Shown here: positions 32,877 to 42,041 of the stretch, in pieces
Layout of the letters: every line of letters begins with the position of its first letter
Position numbering within the stretch: position 1 is the stretch's first letter
NCBI GenBank assembly: GCA_035568175.1
Contig: DATMON010000004.1
Location: forward strand, 124,001 to 188,000
Direction: 5' to 3'
DNA length: 64,000 nt
Source of the DNA: AV40 sp035568175
Lineage (GTDB): Bacteria > Verrucomicrobiota > Verrucomicrobiia > Chthoniobacterales > UBA10450
Program-made: the position numbers and the translations under genes
Notes under the pieces: model-generated
Told to the model about the DNA's origin: nothing
The model's database searches: none
Seen by the model: the letters and a program-made list of their open reading frames with translations, nothing else

Positions 32877-34094
32877 ATGCAGAAAATGTTCGAACTTCTG
32901 GCCCAAGATCGGGAGTCAAAAGCGCGGCACGGTCGTTTAACGACGGCGCACGGCGCGATTGAAACGCCGGCCTTTATGCCGGTGGGAACACAGGGAAGCG
33001 TAAAGGCAGTGAGTCCGCGCGAATTGCGCGAGTTAAACGCCCCCATTGTTCTGGGAAACACTTACCATTTGTTCGTCCGGCCGGGGATTGAAGTGATCAA
33101 ACATTTCGGCGGCCTGCACAAATTCATGACCTGGGACCGGCCGATTCTGACCGACAGCGGCGGTTACCAGATTTTTTCGTTGGCGAAATTGCGCAAGATT
33201 TCCGAGGAGGGCGTTCAGTTCCAAAATCACGTCGACGGCACACCAGCCTTTATATCTCCCGAGATTGCGATGGAAATTCAGGCGGCGCTCGGAAGCGATA
33301 TCGCGATGGTGCTGGACGAATGCCCGCCCTGGCCGTGCGAGTACGATTACGCCGCAAAAAGCGCGGAGATGACGACGCGGTGGGCGAAGAGATGCAAGAC
33401 GTGGGCAGAAGAAAACGCCCAACGCTCAGCTGATGCTGTACTTGCCGCTGTTCCGAGCAGCGGTTCTGAGAACCTTGCGACCGACACGGCCGACACTACA
33501 ACCAGACAATTAGTTTTCGGGATCGTTCAAGGCGCAACGTTCGGTGAGCTGCGCGAACAAAGTGCGCAGGCGATTGTCGACCTTGATTTCGATGGCTACG
33601 CAATTGGTGGAGTCAGTGTCGGCGAACCGGAGGAAGAAATGTTTCGCGCCGTTGAATCGAGCGAGCCGTTTTTGCCAAACGACAAACCGCGTTATGCCAT
33701 GGGACTCGGCACGCCGCCGCAATTATTAGAGATGATCGCGCGTGGAACGGACATGTTCGATTGCGTATTGCCAACGCGACTCGCGCGGAATGGGACCGCG
33801 TTTACGTCAGCTGGCACGATTAATTTAAAAAATGCCGAGTACTCCAAGGACAAACGACCGATCGAAGACAATTGCGACTGCACCAGCTGCCGCGAATTCA
33901 GTCGCGGTTACATCCGCCATCTGATTAAAGCCGAGGAAATTCTCGGGCTGCGCTTGATTACGCTACATAACCTGCACTTTTATCTCGATTTGATGCGCCA
34001 GGCCCGAGACAAGATCGACAAAGGCACGTTCGACGAGTTTCGCCGCGAGTTCGTTTCCAATTACGAGACGCGAGATGTCGATCCGGATGTGTAG
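32877..34094 (+). CDS. tgt: tRNA-guanine transglycosylase (queuine/preQ1 tRNA-ribosyltransferase)
   Basis: The enzyme exchanging guanine-34 of GUN-anticodon tRNAs for preQ1. From ATG 32877 the product has 405 residues. Catalytic Asp residues are in ILTDSGGYQIFSL and FDCVLPTRLARNG; zinc ligands are Cys in CDCTSCREF and His in ITLHNLHF. About 25 Ser/Ala/Thr-rich residues (bases about 33421-33505) interrupt the usual region just before the conserved FGIVQG. The stop TAG (34092-34094) lies inside the terminal TGTAGC of a palindromic element. With queF and queC at 48-50 kb it supports queuosine synthesis. It leads the tgt-yajC-secDF group. Confidence 0.96.
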   Translation: MQKMFELLAQDRESKARHGRLTTAHGAIETPAFMPVGTQGSVKAVSPRELRELNAPIVLGNTYHLFVRPGIEVIKHFGGLHKFMTWDRPILTDSGGYQIFSLAKLRKISEEGVQFQNHVDGTPAFISPEIAMEIQAALGSDIAMVLDECPPWPCEYDYAAKSAEMTTRWAKRCKTWAEENAQRSADAVLAAVPSSGSENLATDTADTTTRQLVFGIVQGATFGELREQSAQAIVDLDFDGYAIGGVSVGEPEEEMFRAVESSEPFLPNDKPRYAMGLGTPPQLLEMIARGTDMFDCVLPTRLARNGTAFTSAGTINLKNAEYSKDKRPIEDNCDCTSCREFSRGYIRHLIKAEEILGLRLITLHNLHFYLDLMRQARDKIDKGTFDEFRREFVSNYETRDVDPDV

Positions 34095-34145
34095 CCACGT
34101 GCCTATGGCACGTTTTTTCTGACGGCCCGCAGGGCCGTGGCTACA
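34090..34145. repeat. Palindromic TGTAGC...GCTACA element after tgt
   Basis: A 56-base element bounded by the perfect 10-base inverted repeat TGTAGCCACG (34090-34099) and CGTGGCTACA (34136-34145). Inside are two hairpins with three-base loops: ACGTGCC-TAT-GGCACGT and ACGGCCC-GCA-GGGCCGT. Related elements lie at 45233 and 61330. Confidence 0.8.
34097..34119 (+). terminator. Rho-independent terminator after tgt
   Basis: ACGTGCC-TAT-GGCACGT is a perfect seven-base-pair stem followed by TTTTT, all within the palindromic element. It would end tgt transcripts or attenuate reading into yajC and secDF. Confidence 0.65.
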
Positions 34146-34206
34146 AACGATTCGAGATTGCAGCCGAAGCGTTCGGGTTTAAGCTCCGGCTCGCTCAAAT
34201 TTTCCA

Positions 34207-34527
34207 ATGCTATTTCTATTCTTAGCTCAAGCACAGCCAGCCGCGCCCGCTCCGGGTCCCGCCGGTGGGATCGGGTTTTTCGTCCCGTTCATTTTCATTT
34301 TCGTCATCATGTACTTCGTCATGTTCCGGCCGCAAAAAAAGCGGCAGCAGGAGCAGCAACGTCTGATTTCCAGTTTGAAAACGGGCGACCGGGTGGTGAC
34401 AAACGCGGGCATCCACGGGTTGATTGCGAACGTGAAGGAGACAACCGTGATCGTGAAAGTGGCCGATAACGTGAAGATCGAGATGGAAAAGTCGGCGGTC
34501 ACGAGTGTTTTGAAAACTGAAAGCTGA
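34207..34527 (+). CDS. yajC: Sec translocon accessory protein YajC
   Basis: A 106-residue single-span membrane protein that joins SecDF. One membrane helix (GFFVPFIFIFVIMYFVMF) is followed by the conserved RPQKKRQQEQQ and LKTGDRVVTNAGIHGLI. It lies just before secDF, the standard arrangement. Confidence 0.94.
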   Translation: MLFLFLAQAQPAAPAPGPAGGIGFFVPFIFIFVIMYFVMFRPQKKRQQEQQRLISSLKTGDRVVTNAGIHGLIANVKETTVIVKVADNVKIEMEKSAVTSVLKTES

Positions 34528-34586
34528 AACACTGACATGCTGAAATTTCCTTTCCACTTCCCGTTTTCCGCGTTCCGCTTTTCGTC

Positions 34587-36938
34587 ATGAGTCCCGCGCT
34601 GACATTTTTTGCCGGTCTCGGATTGCTCGTTCTCTTCGGCTGGTATTTTGCGACCGACGTCGGACTGCGAAAGCGCCTGCTCGCCACAACCCTGGTCATG
34701 CTTCTAGTGGCCTTCAGCATTGCGACGATTTGGCCGCCGAAAGAAAAAATTCAGCTCGGCCTCGATATCCAAGGCGGCACCTCTTTCCTGATTCGCCTGA
34801 TGGGGGGCGACAAGGAAGTGAACAAGGGAATGCTCGACCAGGCGGTCGAAGTGATTCGTAAGCGCATCGATTATTTTGGCGTGAGCGAGCCAGTCATCAG
34901 TCCAGTCGGGAATGATCGGATTCTGGTTCAAATTCCCGGTCTCGATACGGCGAAAATCCAGGAGGCGCGTGAGCAGCTTTCACGCGTAGCAAAACTCGAG
35001 TTCCGGTTGGTTTATCCCGATAATGGCGACCGACTCGCGAAGATCGATCAAGGCAAGGAAGTCATTCCACCGGAGTATCGGATCGAAGTTTACAAAATGG
35101 CGGCGGAAGGAAGTGAAAAGCCGCGCGAGGAACGATTGCTCGTTAAAAAGAAAGCCGATCTCGGCGGCGATCGCGTGCGCGAGTCGCACGCTTATTACGG
35201 CAACGAAGGCTGGACGGTGCAGCTCAAGTTCGACAGCGACGGCGCAAAGCAATTCGGCAAAATCACCGAGCAATACAAAGGGCACCGCTTTGCCATCGTG
35301 CTCGACGGCGTGATTCAATCCGCGCCAGTGATTCGCGATGCGATTTATGGCGGCGACGCCATCATCACCGGAAAGTTCGACGAAAAAGAAGCACGCGGCC
35401 TGGCGAGCGTGCTCGAGAACCCGCTCCAAACACCGGTCAGCATCGAGGAGGAGCGGAGTGTTTCGCCGACGCTCGGGATGGACTCGATCCGCGCCAGCGT
35501 CATGGCGGGCTTGGTAGGACTAGCAATCACGCTCGTGTGCGTGCTCATTTATTATAGGCTGCCGGGATTGGTCGCGAACCTCGCGCTTATAGTAAACCTG
35601 ATCCTTTTGATCGGCGCGCTGACCATGTTCCGGTTCGTGCTGACGTTGCCCGGAATTGCCGGCATCATTTTGACGATCGGTTTATCCGTTGATGCAAACG
35701 TGCTGATTTATGAGCGGTTGCGCGAAGAAATGGCGCTCGGCAAATCGCTCAAGGTGGCAATGGAAACGGCCTACCAAAAAGCGTTCAGTTCCATCTTCGA
35801 TGCCAATGTAACCACGCTGATCACCGCAATCATTTTGTTCTGGCAAGCCGCGGGCCCGGTCAGAGGCTTCGCCATTTCGCTGACCTTCGGCATCCTGGCG
35901 TCGCTGTTCACCGCGCTGATCGTCGGACGAAATGCGCTTGGATGGTTAGTCGACACTGGCCGGGTGAAAAAGATTTCGATGCTGCATCTGATCTCGTCGC
36001 AGAACATCAATTTCCTCGGCAAAGGTTTTCTCGCGTGCATGTGTTCGCTCGCGCTCATCCTTGCCGGCGCAACTTCGTTTTATATCAAAGGCGAGAAAAA
36101 CTTCGGCGTCGATTTCCGTGGCGGCGATTTGGTGACGTTGAGCTCGCCAGCCGTAATCGACGTCGGGCAAGTGCGCGAATCGTTGAAACCGATTGGATTG
36201 GCGGATGCCTCGATCCAGGAGTCGTCACAGGGGAACAAGAATTACATCACGGTTCGCAGTCCGCTGAACACAAGCGACAAGGTTGAAAAGCAAATCATTC
36301 AGGCAATGCCGAATGCCGGCTTCAAAGTGGAACGATCCGAACGCGTTGGCGCCTTGGTTGGCGGCGAACTGGCCAGGAGCTCCCTTGTTGCGCTTGTGCT
36401 TGGAATTCTTGGCATTCTTATTTTCGTGACGTTTCGGTTCGAACTTTCGTTCGCGGTTGGGGCAATCGTCGCTCTACTGCACGACGTCATCATTACCGTC
36501 GGCGTTTTCTCCCTTCTCGGACGCGAGCTGACCCTGACAATGGTCGGCGCGGTCCTTACCATCGCCGGTTATTCGATCAACGACACCATCGTCGTTTACG
36601 ATCGGATTCGTGAAGGCCTGGCGGGCGGGCGGCGAGGCACGATCGAAGAGATCATGAACTCGAGCATCAACCAGACTTTGAGCCGCACCATTCTGACCAG
36701 CACCGTGACGCTCATCCCAATCCTGTGTTTGTTCCTCTTCGGCGGCGCGGTCCTGCGCGATTTCTCGCTGGCAATCATCATTGGCGTCGTGGTCGGGACC
36801 TATTCATCGATCTTTATTGCCTCGCCGATCGTCCTCTGGTGGACGCGCGCTCGGGGTGGTGGAGGAACCGGCGGCGCGATGGCTCTGCGGCGCGAGATCA
36901 CACAAAAGGCGACGACCGCCAATCCGCTGGCTCGATGA
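34587..36938 (+). CDS. secDF: Fused protein-export protein SecDF
   Basis: A 783-residue proton-driven motor that pulls proteins across the membrane after SecYEG. The SecD half has LGLDIQGGTSFLIRL after the first helix, a large periplasmic domain and helices with TIGLSVDANVLIYERLREE. The SecF half begins near residue 500 with FGVDFRGGDLVTL and ends with GYSINDTIVVYDRIRE and further helices. Both subunits are in one chain with no internal stop, a fusion known in several phyla. It follows yajC by 59 bases. Confidence 0.96.
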   Translation: MSPALTFFAGLGLLVLFGWYFATDVGLRKRLLATTLVMLLVAFSIATIWPPKEKIQLGLDIQGGTSFLIRLMGGDKEVNKGMLDQAVEVIRKRIDYFGVSEPVISPVGNDRILVQIPGLDTAKIQEAREQLSRVAKLEFRLVYPDNGDRLAKIDQGKEVIPPEYRIEVYKMAAEGSEKPREERLLVKKKADLGGDRVRESHAYYGNEGWTVQLKFDSDGAKQFGKITEQYKGHRFAIVLDGVIQSAPVIRDAIYGGDAIITGKFDEKEARGLASVLENPLQTPVSIEEERSVSPTLGMDSIRASVMAGLVGLAITLVCVLIYYRLPGLVANLALIVNLILLIGALTMFRFVLTLPGIAGIILTIGLSVDANVLIYERLREEMALGKSLKVAMETAYQKAFSSIFDANVTTLITAIILFWQAAGPVRGFAISLTFGILASLFTALIVGRNALGWLVDTGRVKKISMLHLISSQNINFLGKGFLACMCSLALILAGATSFYIKGEKNFGVDFRGGDLVTLSSPAVIDVGQVRESLKPIGLADASIQESSQGNKNYITVRSPLNTSDKVEKQIIQAMPNAGFKVERSERVGALVGGELARSSLVALVLGILGILIFVTFRFELSFAVGAIVALLHDVIITVGVFSLLGRELTLTMVGAVLTIAGYSINDTIVVYDRIREGLAGGRRGTIEEIMNSSINQTLSRTILTSTVTLIPILCLFLFGGAVLRDFSLAIIIGVVVGTYSSIFIASPIVLWWTRARGGGGTGGAMALRREITQKATTANPLAR

Positions 36939-36987
36939 CGCGAAGGTTGTCTCGCCGCCGTCGGCGGAAAATTCGCGCGACCGCTAT

Positions 36988-37590
36988 CTAAAGCGGCGCC
37001 CACTCCTGCCATTTCTCCATTCTGTGGAATATTGGTAGCGAATCGGCGACTGCATCACTTCGAATTAATTCGAATCGGCCCGCGAAAAGCTCGTTCGCCT
37101 TAGCTTCGGTTAATGGATATGGCGGCGGGTCAGGTTCATCTCCATACAAAAAGAATCCAGCGAGCTTGCCCTTTGGCCGCAATAGCTCCGCAACCCGGGT
37201 GACATAATTTTTCCACAATCGCGGAGGCAACGAACAGAGAAACGTTCGCTCATACATGAAGTCAAAGCACCTTGATCCGAAATCGTAGCTAAAAAAATTC
37301 CCTAGAATCAGGGCGTCCGCGAATCGACCGAGCGCGTTTTTTGCCTGCTCGACCGCAACCGGGGAGAAATCGATCGCGGTGACGCGATGTCCAGCTTCAA
37401 AGAAGGCGCGGACCGTTCTCCAATCACCGCCGGAGCCCGGAATTAGAATTTCAGCGCCAGCTGGAAGCGCACTAATAAATGCGGCGAGCTGCTTTGGAAC
37501 GTAACCCAACTGCCAGGGAGTTCTGCCGCTTTGGTAACGCTGCGACCAGAAATTTGGTTTTGCGCAATCAAGCTCGCGGAATTCGTCCAT
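36988..37590 (-). CDS. SAM-dependent methyltransferase, TPMT-like
   Basis: A 200-residue Rossmann methyltransferase from ATG 37590. The N-terminal NFWSQRYQSGRTPWQLG matches the thiopurine/thiol methyltransferase family (W-x-x-R-x-x-x-G-x-x-P-W). Motif I is ILIPGSGGDWRTVRAF, with AIDFSPVAVEQA as the acidic SAM-binding strand and YERTFLCSLPP near the active site. The natural substrate is unknown; detoxification of thiols, selenium or arsenic compounds is possible for this family. The peroxiredoxin gene lies just upstream on the same strand. Confidence 0.82.
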   Translation of the reverse strand: MDEFRELDCAKPNFWSQRYQSGRTPWQLGYVPKQLAAFISALPAGAEILIPGSGGDWRTVRAFFEAGHRVTAIDFSPVAVEQAKNALGRFADALILGNFFSYDFGSRCFDFMYERTFLCSLPPRLWKNYVTRVAELLRPKGKLAGFFLYGDEPDPPPYPLTEAKANELFAGRFELIRSDAVADSLPIFHRMEKWQEWAPL

Positions 37591-37628
37591 CTTTGGATCG
37601 ACTCTCCGCACAGCTTGATGGCGCCGAG

Positions 37629-38282
37629 TTAAGTTGGCTGCGGGACGATACGAATATAAGGCTTTGGCGCCTTCCAACCCTGCGGGTAACGCTTCTTCGC
37701 CTCATCATTCGAGACCGAACCGGCAATGATCACGTCATCGCCCGGCTTCCAGTTCACCGGCGTCGCGACTTGGTGCTTCGCCGTCAGTTGGAGCGAGTCG
37801 ATCACCCGCAGTACCTCATCGAAATTGCGTCCCGTGGTCATTGGATAAACCAGGATGAGTTTGATCTTTTTATCCGGGCCGATGACGTAAACGTTGCGGA
37901 CAGTGGCGTTATCGGCTGGCGTACGTTTTTTCGGATCGCCTTCGACGTCTGCCGGGAGCATTCCATAGAGCTTCGACACGTTAAAATCAGAGTCCCCAAT
38001 AATCGGATAGTTGGGCGCATGTCCCTGCGTCTCCTCAATGTCTTTCGCCCACCCTTGATGATCACCCGCCGAATCGACCGATAATCCCATGACCTTGACG
38101 TTTCTTCGATCGAACTCAGGCTTGATCCTCGCCATATAACCGAGCTCGGTCGTGCAAACCGGAGTGAAATCCTTCGGATGCGAAAACAGAACGGCCCATG
38201 AGTCGCCAATCCATTCGTGGAACCGGATCTTCCCCTGGCTGGTTTCCGCCTCGAAATCAGGCGCTGCTTCACCAATTTTCAT
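37629..38282 (-). CDS. 1-Cys peroxiredoxin (Prx6 type)
   Basis: A 217-residue peroxidase reducing hydrogen peroxide and organic hydroperoxides. The peroxidatic Cys43 lies in DFTPVCTTE, with conserved His35 in FSHPKDFTP. The extended C-terminal region (PVNWKPGDDVIIAGSVSNDEAKKRYPQGW) is specific to the Prx6 class. There is no resolving Cys of the 2-Cys type. It diverges from rpsU across 181 bases and runs towards the methyltransferase gene with a 38-base gap. Confidence 0.95.
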   Translation of the reverse strand: MKIGEAAPDFEAETSQGKIRFHEWIGDSWAVLFSHPKDFTPVCTTELGYMARIKPEFDRRNVKVMGLSVDSAGDHQGWAKDIEETQGHAPNYPIIGDSDFNVSKLYGMLPADVEGDPKKRTPADNATVRNVYVIGPDKKIKLILVYPMTTGRNFDEVLRVIDSLQLTAKHQVATPVNWKPGDDVIIAGSVSNDEAKKRYPQGWKAPKPYIRIVPQPT

Positions 38283-38448
38283 TGAACTTATTCCTTTCTC
38301 TTTGGTTGAGAATTAGCCACTTGCAAGCCCAAACGGAAGACAAATTACGAGGCACGAGTTCGCCGACAGGCCGGTTTGAGCAAATTTGACGAGCTGCCAC
38401 GGCCCGATTAGGCTCGGCGTCGCCATTTGGGCACAAAATTTGCAAGTC

Positions 38449-38453
38449 AGGAG
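38449..38453 (+). promoter_or_regulatory. Shine-Dalgarno site of rpsU
   Basis: AGGAG lies ten bases before ATG 38464. It fixes the start of S21, in contrast with most ribosomal genes here, which lack such a site. Confidence 0.55.
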
Positions 38454-38463
38454 TTGATTATCG

Positions 38464-38658
38464 ATGCCAGAAGTACTCGTTCGTAAAGGTGAGCCGGTAG
38501 ATCGCGCACTCAAGCGGTTGAAAAACAAGCTTGATGCCGAGGGCATTCTCGAGGAAGTGCGCCGTCTGCGCGCATTCGAGACGCCAAATCAAAAGCACCG
38601 CCGCAAAGCCAAGAACAACGCCAAGCGCGGCCGGACAAAGTTCCGCTTTACTGCGTAA
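38464..38658 (+). CDS. rpsU: 30S ribosomal protein S21
   Basis: A 64-residue basic protein at the anti-Shine-Dalgarno end of 16S rRNA. MPEVLVRKGEPVDRALKRLKNKLDAEGILEEVRR is typical, followed by the basic KHRRKAKNNAKRGRTKFR. It is transcribed alone, with a strong terminator 25 bases after its stop. Confidence 0.95.
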   Translation: MPEVLVRKGEPVDRALKRLKNKLDAEGILEEVRRLRAFETPNQKHRRKAKNNAKRGRTKFRFTA

Positions 38659-38682
38659 AATCGACAACGTCGACGTCTGGTG

Positions 38683-38711
38683 AAGCCGCCGCTGATGGCG
38701 GCTTTCTTTTT
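38683..38711 (+). terminator. Rho-independent terminator of rpsU
   Basis: AAGCCGCC (38683-38690), loop GCTGAT, GGCGGCTT (38697-38704), then TTTCTTTTT to 38711. An eight-base-pair GC-rich stem with a T-run is a textbook terminator. Confidence 0.88.
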
Positions 38712-38740
38712 ACGGCCGCTCAGACAGTAGTCAGTGCAAC

Positions 38741-40351
38741 TTAATCGCACTCGCAAACGATGCGGAAGCCGAGATCGTTGCAAGAAAAGCCAGGCACATT
38801 CGAGCTGCGCACCGTTGTCCGTAGACTGCTGAAGCGCGATTTCCAACTGCCGCCGCGATGCACGCGCTTGGTGCCGGCCGTCGATCCGCGCGGATTCACT
38901 TTCAGTCCCGGCCGATAGAGCTCGTAATAATCGAGACACCATTCCCAGACATTTCCCGCCATGTCTTCAATTCCAAACGGACTGGCTCCGAGCGGAAATA
39001 CGCCGACTGGCGAACTTTCAGGATAACCATCGTCGATCTCACGATCGCTCCAGGCAAAAACGGTGTTGCGATCAGCGAAATTGGCGAGATCGCCGCGGCC
39101 GTCGTAATTTCCCCATGGAAATTTGCGTTCGTCGTTTCCTTTGGCGGCGTATTCCCATTCCGCTTCGGTCGGGAGGCGATATTTCCGGCGCTCGCGTGTG
39201 CTCAACCACTGACAAAATTTCACGGCATCGAGGTAACTGACGTAAACAACGGGATGACGATCATCCGTGCCGGGTGCGCGCTTGGCCCTGTGTGCGCGAT
39301 CAAACTGTTCGTAATCGGCGTTCGTAATCACGCAGCGTGAAATGTAAAAGCGGCTCAGCGTGACGTGACTAAGCGGGCGCTCGTTAGGCGAGGCGCCCTC
39401 TGCCTCGCTTCCCATCGTAAATTCTGCTGATGGAATGAAGATCATCAGCCCGCCGAGCGTGTTTGTGAAATTACTATAACGCGCCCGCTCCAGGTCTGCG
39501 TTGCGCTCAATTTTCTCGGGCGACGATTTTTCCTCCACTGGCGAAGGCGTCGAAGCCGGCTTCGCTTCGATGCGCGGGGAGGCGGCACTGGGTGTCGGTC
39601 CCGCCGGAGCGGCGAGCGATTTCTCGTCCGCTTCTTCTAAATAGAGATCGACCAGATCCTCGGCTTCGCCCGGCTCAAGCCCGAGATTCTCCGCCATATC
39701 GATGAACGTGTCGCGTTGATCGTCGCTCATGCTGTAGCTGTCGAGATTGCTCAGCCGCAGCAGGTGCAGAAATTCCTCCTGCGGATTACCCGACGAAGTT
39801 TTCGCAGGCGCTTCCGTAATATTTGCGACTGGCAGAGCCGCTTGCCGCTGCGCGCCACTCTCGGACAAGGCTTCTTCGATCGTCGAATTCATTTCAGCCT
39901 CGGTTAACGCGCGCTCAGTGCCAAAGCGGAGCAGATTTTTCTCTTCGTCGGCCGTCAGCACACCGCTGGCCAAGGAGAAGTCTAGATATTTTTGAAATTC
40001 AAGGGCCGCTATTTCGTGATCCTGCGCGGCCAACTCCTCATCGAGAGCCTGGCGACGTTCTGGATCGAGAAGTTCGAGACGCGCTTCGGTCAGGTAGCGC
40101 GATGACTCCTCGAGGCCCGAACGCAGCAACTGCGCCAGTGGATTGCTCGGCTGATTTTTGAGCGGCAGTTTTTTTTGCCACCACCGCATTAGCTCACGGC
40201 AGTGTTCTTCGATCAGTTCGTTGCTCGGATTAGCATTTGGATCAAGACAGAGCCGCTCGTAAAGATTCGGCGACCTGTAATTGTTCCATCCTTGCCACTT
40301 TCGCGGATCGTCGGGCAGCGGAAGCGGAAAACTGATGTCGCATTTGGTCAT
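38741..40351 (-). CDS. Degenerate J-like domain fused to FGE-like domain, Hsp70 partner
   Basis: A 536-residue protein with no signal peptide. Residues 28-110 resemble a J-domain-like module (SPNLYERLCLDPNA..., ...EARLELLDPERRQALDEEL) but lack the His-Pro-Asp loop that stimulates Hsp70 ATPase. The middle is acidic and partly Pro/Ser-rich. About residues 300-536 form an FGE-sulfatase fold (FTMGSEAEGASPNERP, DAVKFCQWLSTRERRKYRLPTEAEWEYAAKG, EDMAGNVWEWCLDYY, HRGGSWKS, DLGFRIV). The paired cysteines of true formylglycine-generating enzymes after RGGS are Ser here, so catalysis of that type is unlikely. The gene starts two bases after the dnaK-like stop, in the order grpE-like, dnaK-like, this gene. 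A role as an Hsp70 co-chaperone or client-recognition module is inferred. Confidence 0.8.
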   Translation of the reverse strand: MTKCDISFPLPLPDDPRKWQGWNNYRSPNLYERLCLDPNANPSNELIEEHCRELMRWWQKKLPLKNQPSNPLAQLLRSGLEESSRYLTEARLELLDPERRQALDEELAAQDHEIAALEFQKYLDFSLASGVLTADEEKNLLRFGTERALTEAEMNSTIEEALSESGAQRQAALPVANITEAPAKTSSGNPQEEFLHLLRLSNLDSYSMSDDQRDTFIDMAENLGLEPGEAEDLVDLYLEEADEKSLAAPAGPTPSAASPRIEAKPASTPSPVEEKSSPEKIERNADLERARYSNFTNTLGGLMIFIPSAEFTMGSEAEGASPNERPLSHVTLSRFYISRCVITNADYEQFDRAHRAKRAPGTDDRHPVVYVSYLDAVKFCQWLSTRERRKYRLPTEAEWEYAAKGNDERKFPWGNYDGRGDLANFADRNTVFAWSDREIDDGYPESSPVGVFPLGASPFGIEDMAGNVWEWCLDYYELYRPGLKVNPRGSTAGTKRVHRGGSWKSRFSSLRTTVRSSNVPGFSCNDLGFRIVCECD

Positions 40352-40353
40352 CG

Positions 40354-41916
40354 CTAACTGACATGAAGCTCGCCCAAGCCGGAAGCCGCTTGTTCGATCT
40401 CTTGCGGAGCCAGACCGGTATTGCGATCAATAGTGACTTTGGCTGTGTTGCCGGCCGCTTGCACATCAACTTCCAAAACCTGATTGGCGTTGTATTGATA
40501 AGTCAGCTTCACCGGTGAGCCTTTGGGCAAATACGGCGGCAAGACGATGTCGCAAACGCCGAGTGGCGTGCATTCACCCGGCACTGTGCTTTCGCCTTCC
40601 ACTACTTTTACCACTGCCCGCTGCATGTTGGCATCAGCGGTGCCAAACGAGTTCTTAATCACCGCCGGAATCGGCGTCATTTTCCGAATCATCGGAAAAA
40701 CGTATTCCTGAAGTTGCTTCTCATCCCAGAGTACGACGCCGAGTGTGTGCGAAGTGATATCGGTAACTTCGATTAATCCGCCGTCGAGACAGGAAAATTG
40801 CCGGCGGACCGTTTCATCCAGGACTCTTTCGCCGGAAATGTCTTCTTCGTTCAACATCGACAAGATGCCCTGGATTGCAGCGCCTCTGGCCACAACTTCA
40901 TCCGGATTCACATGATCGATCAGCGGCACAGAAGAGAAGCCGGCGATCATCGCCCTCATCATCGGCATTCGCGTCATACCGCCGGCCAGCAGCACTTTGT
41001 CGATCTTGTCCCATTTGATTTTCGCTTCCTGCATCACCATTTCACAAATGGTTTTGCATTTTTCGACCAGGTGGCGCGTGCGTTTCTCAAATTCTTTCCG
41101 CGTCAAAGTCAGTTTCACGCTTTTGCCGCCGTGGTGATAAACGATGGTAGTGCTATTGCGGCTCGAAAGCTGAATCTTCGCTGCCAACGCGCGGTTGTGC
41201 AGCTCCTGATAACTGTGCAAATCAAGCAATGGATTTTCGCCGTGCAGCCGGTCGAATTCCTCGGCGATTAGATTAACAATCACGTCGTCCCAATCTTTTC
41301 CGCCGAGCCGATGGTCGCCATTGGTCGCGATCATCTGGATCTTGTGATCGATGATGCGCATGATGGTGACGTCGAACGTGCCGCCGCCGAGGTCGAACAC
41401 GAAAACCGTGTGGTTCTCGTCCAACTTGTCGAGCCCATAAGCCAGGGCGGCCGCGGTTGGCTCGTTGATAATCTGAAGAACGTTTAAACCTGCAAGCTGG
41501 CCGGCCGTGATCGTCGCTGTGCGCTCAGCGTCATTGAAATAAGCCGGCACCGTAATGACGGCGTCGGTAACCGGTTGATCGAGATACTTTTCCGCGTCGG
41601 CCTTTAACTTTTTGATGATCAACGCCGAAAGCTCCTCGGCTGAATAAATTTTGCCTCCGAAATCCCGGTGAAATTGGTCCTTCGGCTTGCCCATCTCGCG
41701 CTTCACGAAATCGACAATCTTCTCCGGCTCGGCCACGGCATTGTTTTTGGCCGCAGTGCCGACGATCACGTTATTCTCGTCGAAAAAGATCACCGACGGA
41801 GTGATGCGCTCGGTCTCCGAATTCGGGATGATTTGCGGTTTCCCGTAAGCGTCGATGTGCGCAATGGCGGAAAAGGTCGTTCCCAGGTCGATTCCAACTA
41901 CTTTGCGTGTGCTCAT
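40354..41916 (-). CDS. DnaK-like Hsp70 lacking the C-terminal lid
   Basis: A 520-residue Hsp70. The nucleotide-binding domain is complete: VGIDLGTTFSAIAHI, INEPTAAALAYG, FDLGGGTFDVTIM, LLAGGMTRMPMM. The beta substrate-binding domain follows (about 390-505) with SHTLGVVLWD and IPAVIKNSFGTADANMQRAVVKVVEGE. The chain then stops at GELHVS, about 120 residues before the end of canonical DnaK, so the alpha-helical lid and EEVD-like tail are missing. It lies between grpE-like and J/FGE-like genes. It is likely a specialised second Hsp70 rather than the housekeeping DnaK. No CIRCE operator was seen upstream. Confidence 0.92.
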   Translation of the reverse strand: MSTRKVVGIDLGTTFSAIAHIDAYGKPQIIPNSETERITPSVIFFDENNVIVGTAAKNNAVAEPEKIVDFVKREMGKPKDQFHRDFGGKIYSAEELSALIIKKLKADAEKYLDQPVTDAVITVPAYFNDAERTATITAGQLAGLNVLQIINEPTAAALAYGLDKLDENHTVFVFDLGGGTFDVTIMRIIDHKIQMIATNGDHRLGGKDWDDVIVNLIAEEFDRLHGENPLLDLHSYQELHNRALAAKIQLSSRNSTTIVYHHGGKSVKLTLTRKEFEKRTRHLVEKCKTICEMVMQEAKIKWDKIDKVLLAGGMTRMPMMRAMIAGFSSVPLIDHVNPDEVVARGAAIQGILSMLNEEDISGERVLDETVRRQFSCLDGGLIEVTDITSHTLGVVLWDEKQLQEYVFPMIRKMTPIPAVIKNSFGTADANMQRAVVKVVEGESTVPGECTPLGVCDIVLPPYLPKGSPVKLTYQYNANQVLEVDVQAAGNTAKVTIDRNTGLAPQEIEQAASGLGELHVS

Positions 41917-41988
41917 TGTCTCAAAAAAGGTGGACGAATGCCTTTAGGTTCGGCGCCGGCCTGTTAGTGCAGTTTTCGTGCCTCGGCA

Positions 41989-42004
41989 GGGCAAGAATTT
42001 GCCC
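41989..42004. other. Perfect hairpin between grpE-like and dnaK-like genes
   Basis: GGGCAA-GAAT-TTGCCC forms a six-base-pair stem in the 125-base gap. It has no T-run on either strand, so it may be an mRNA-stability or processing element rather than a terminator. Confidence 0.4.
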
Positions 42005-42041
42005 AAACTGCGGAGTCTAAATCGCGAACGCGAAATTCAAT

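Noticed and set aside
38741..40351. True formylglycine-generating enzyme with a sulfatase partner
   Set aside because: Catalytic cysteines are absent and no sulfatase gene is nearby; the neighbours are Hsp70 components.
41917..42041. CIRCE-type heat-shock operator upstream of the dnaK-like gene
   Set aside because: No TTAGCACTC-N9-GAGTGCTAA or close variant; only an unrelated hairpin was found.
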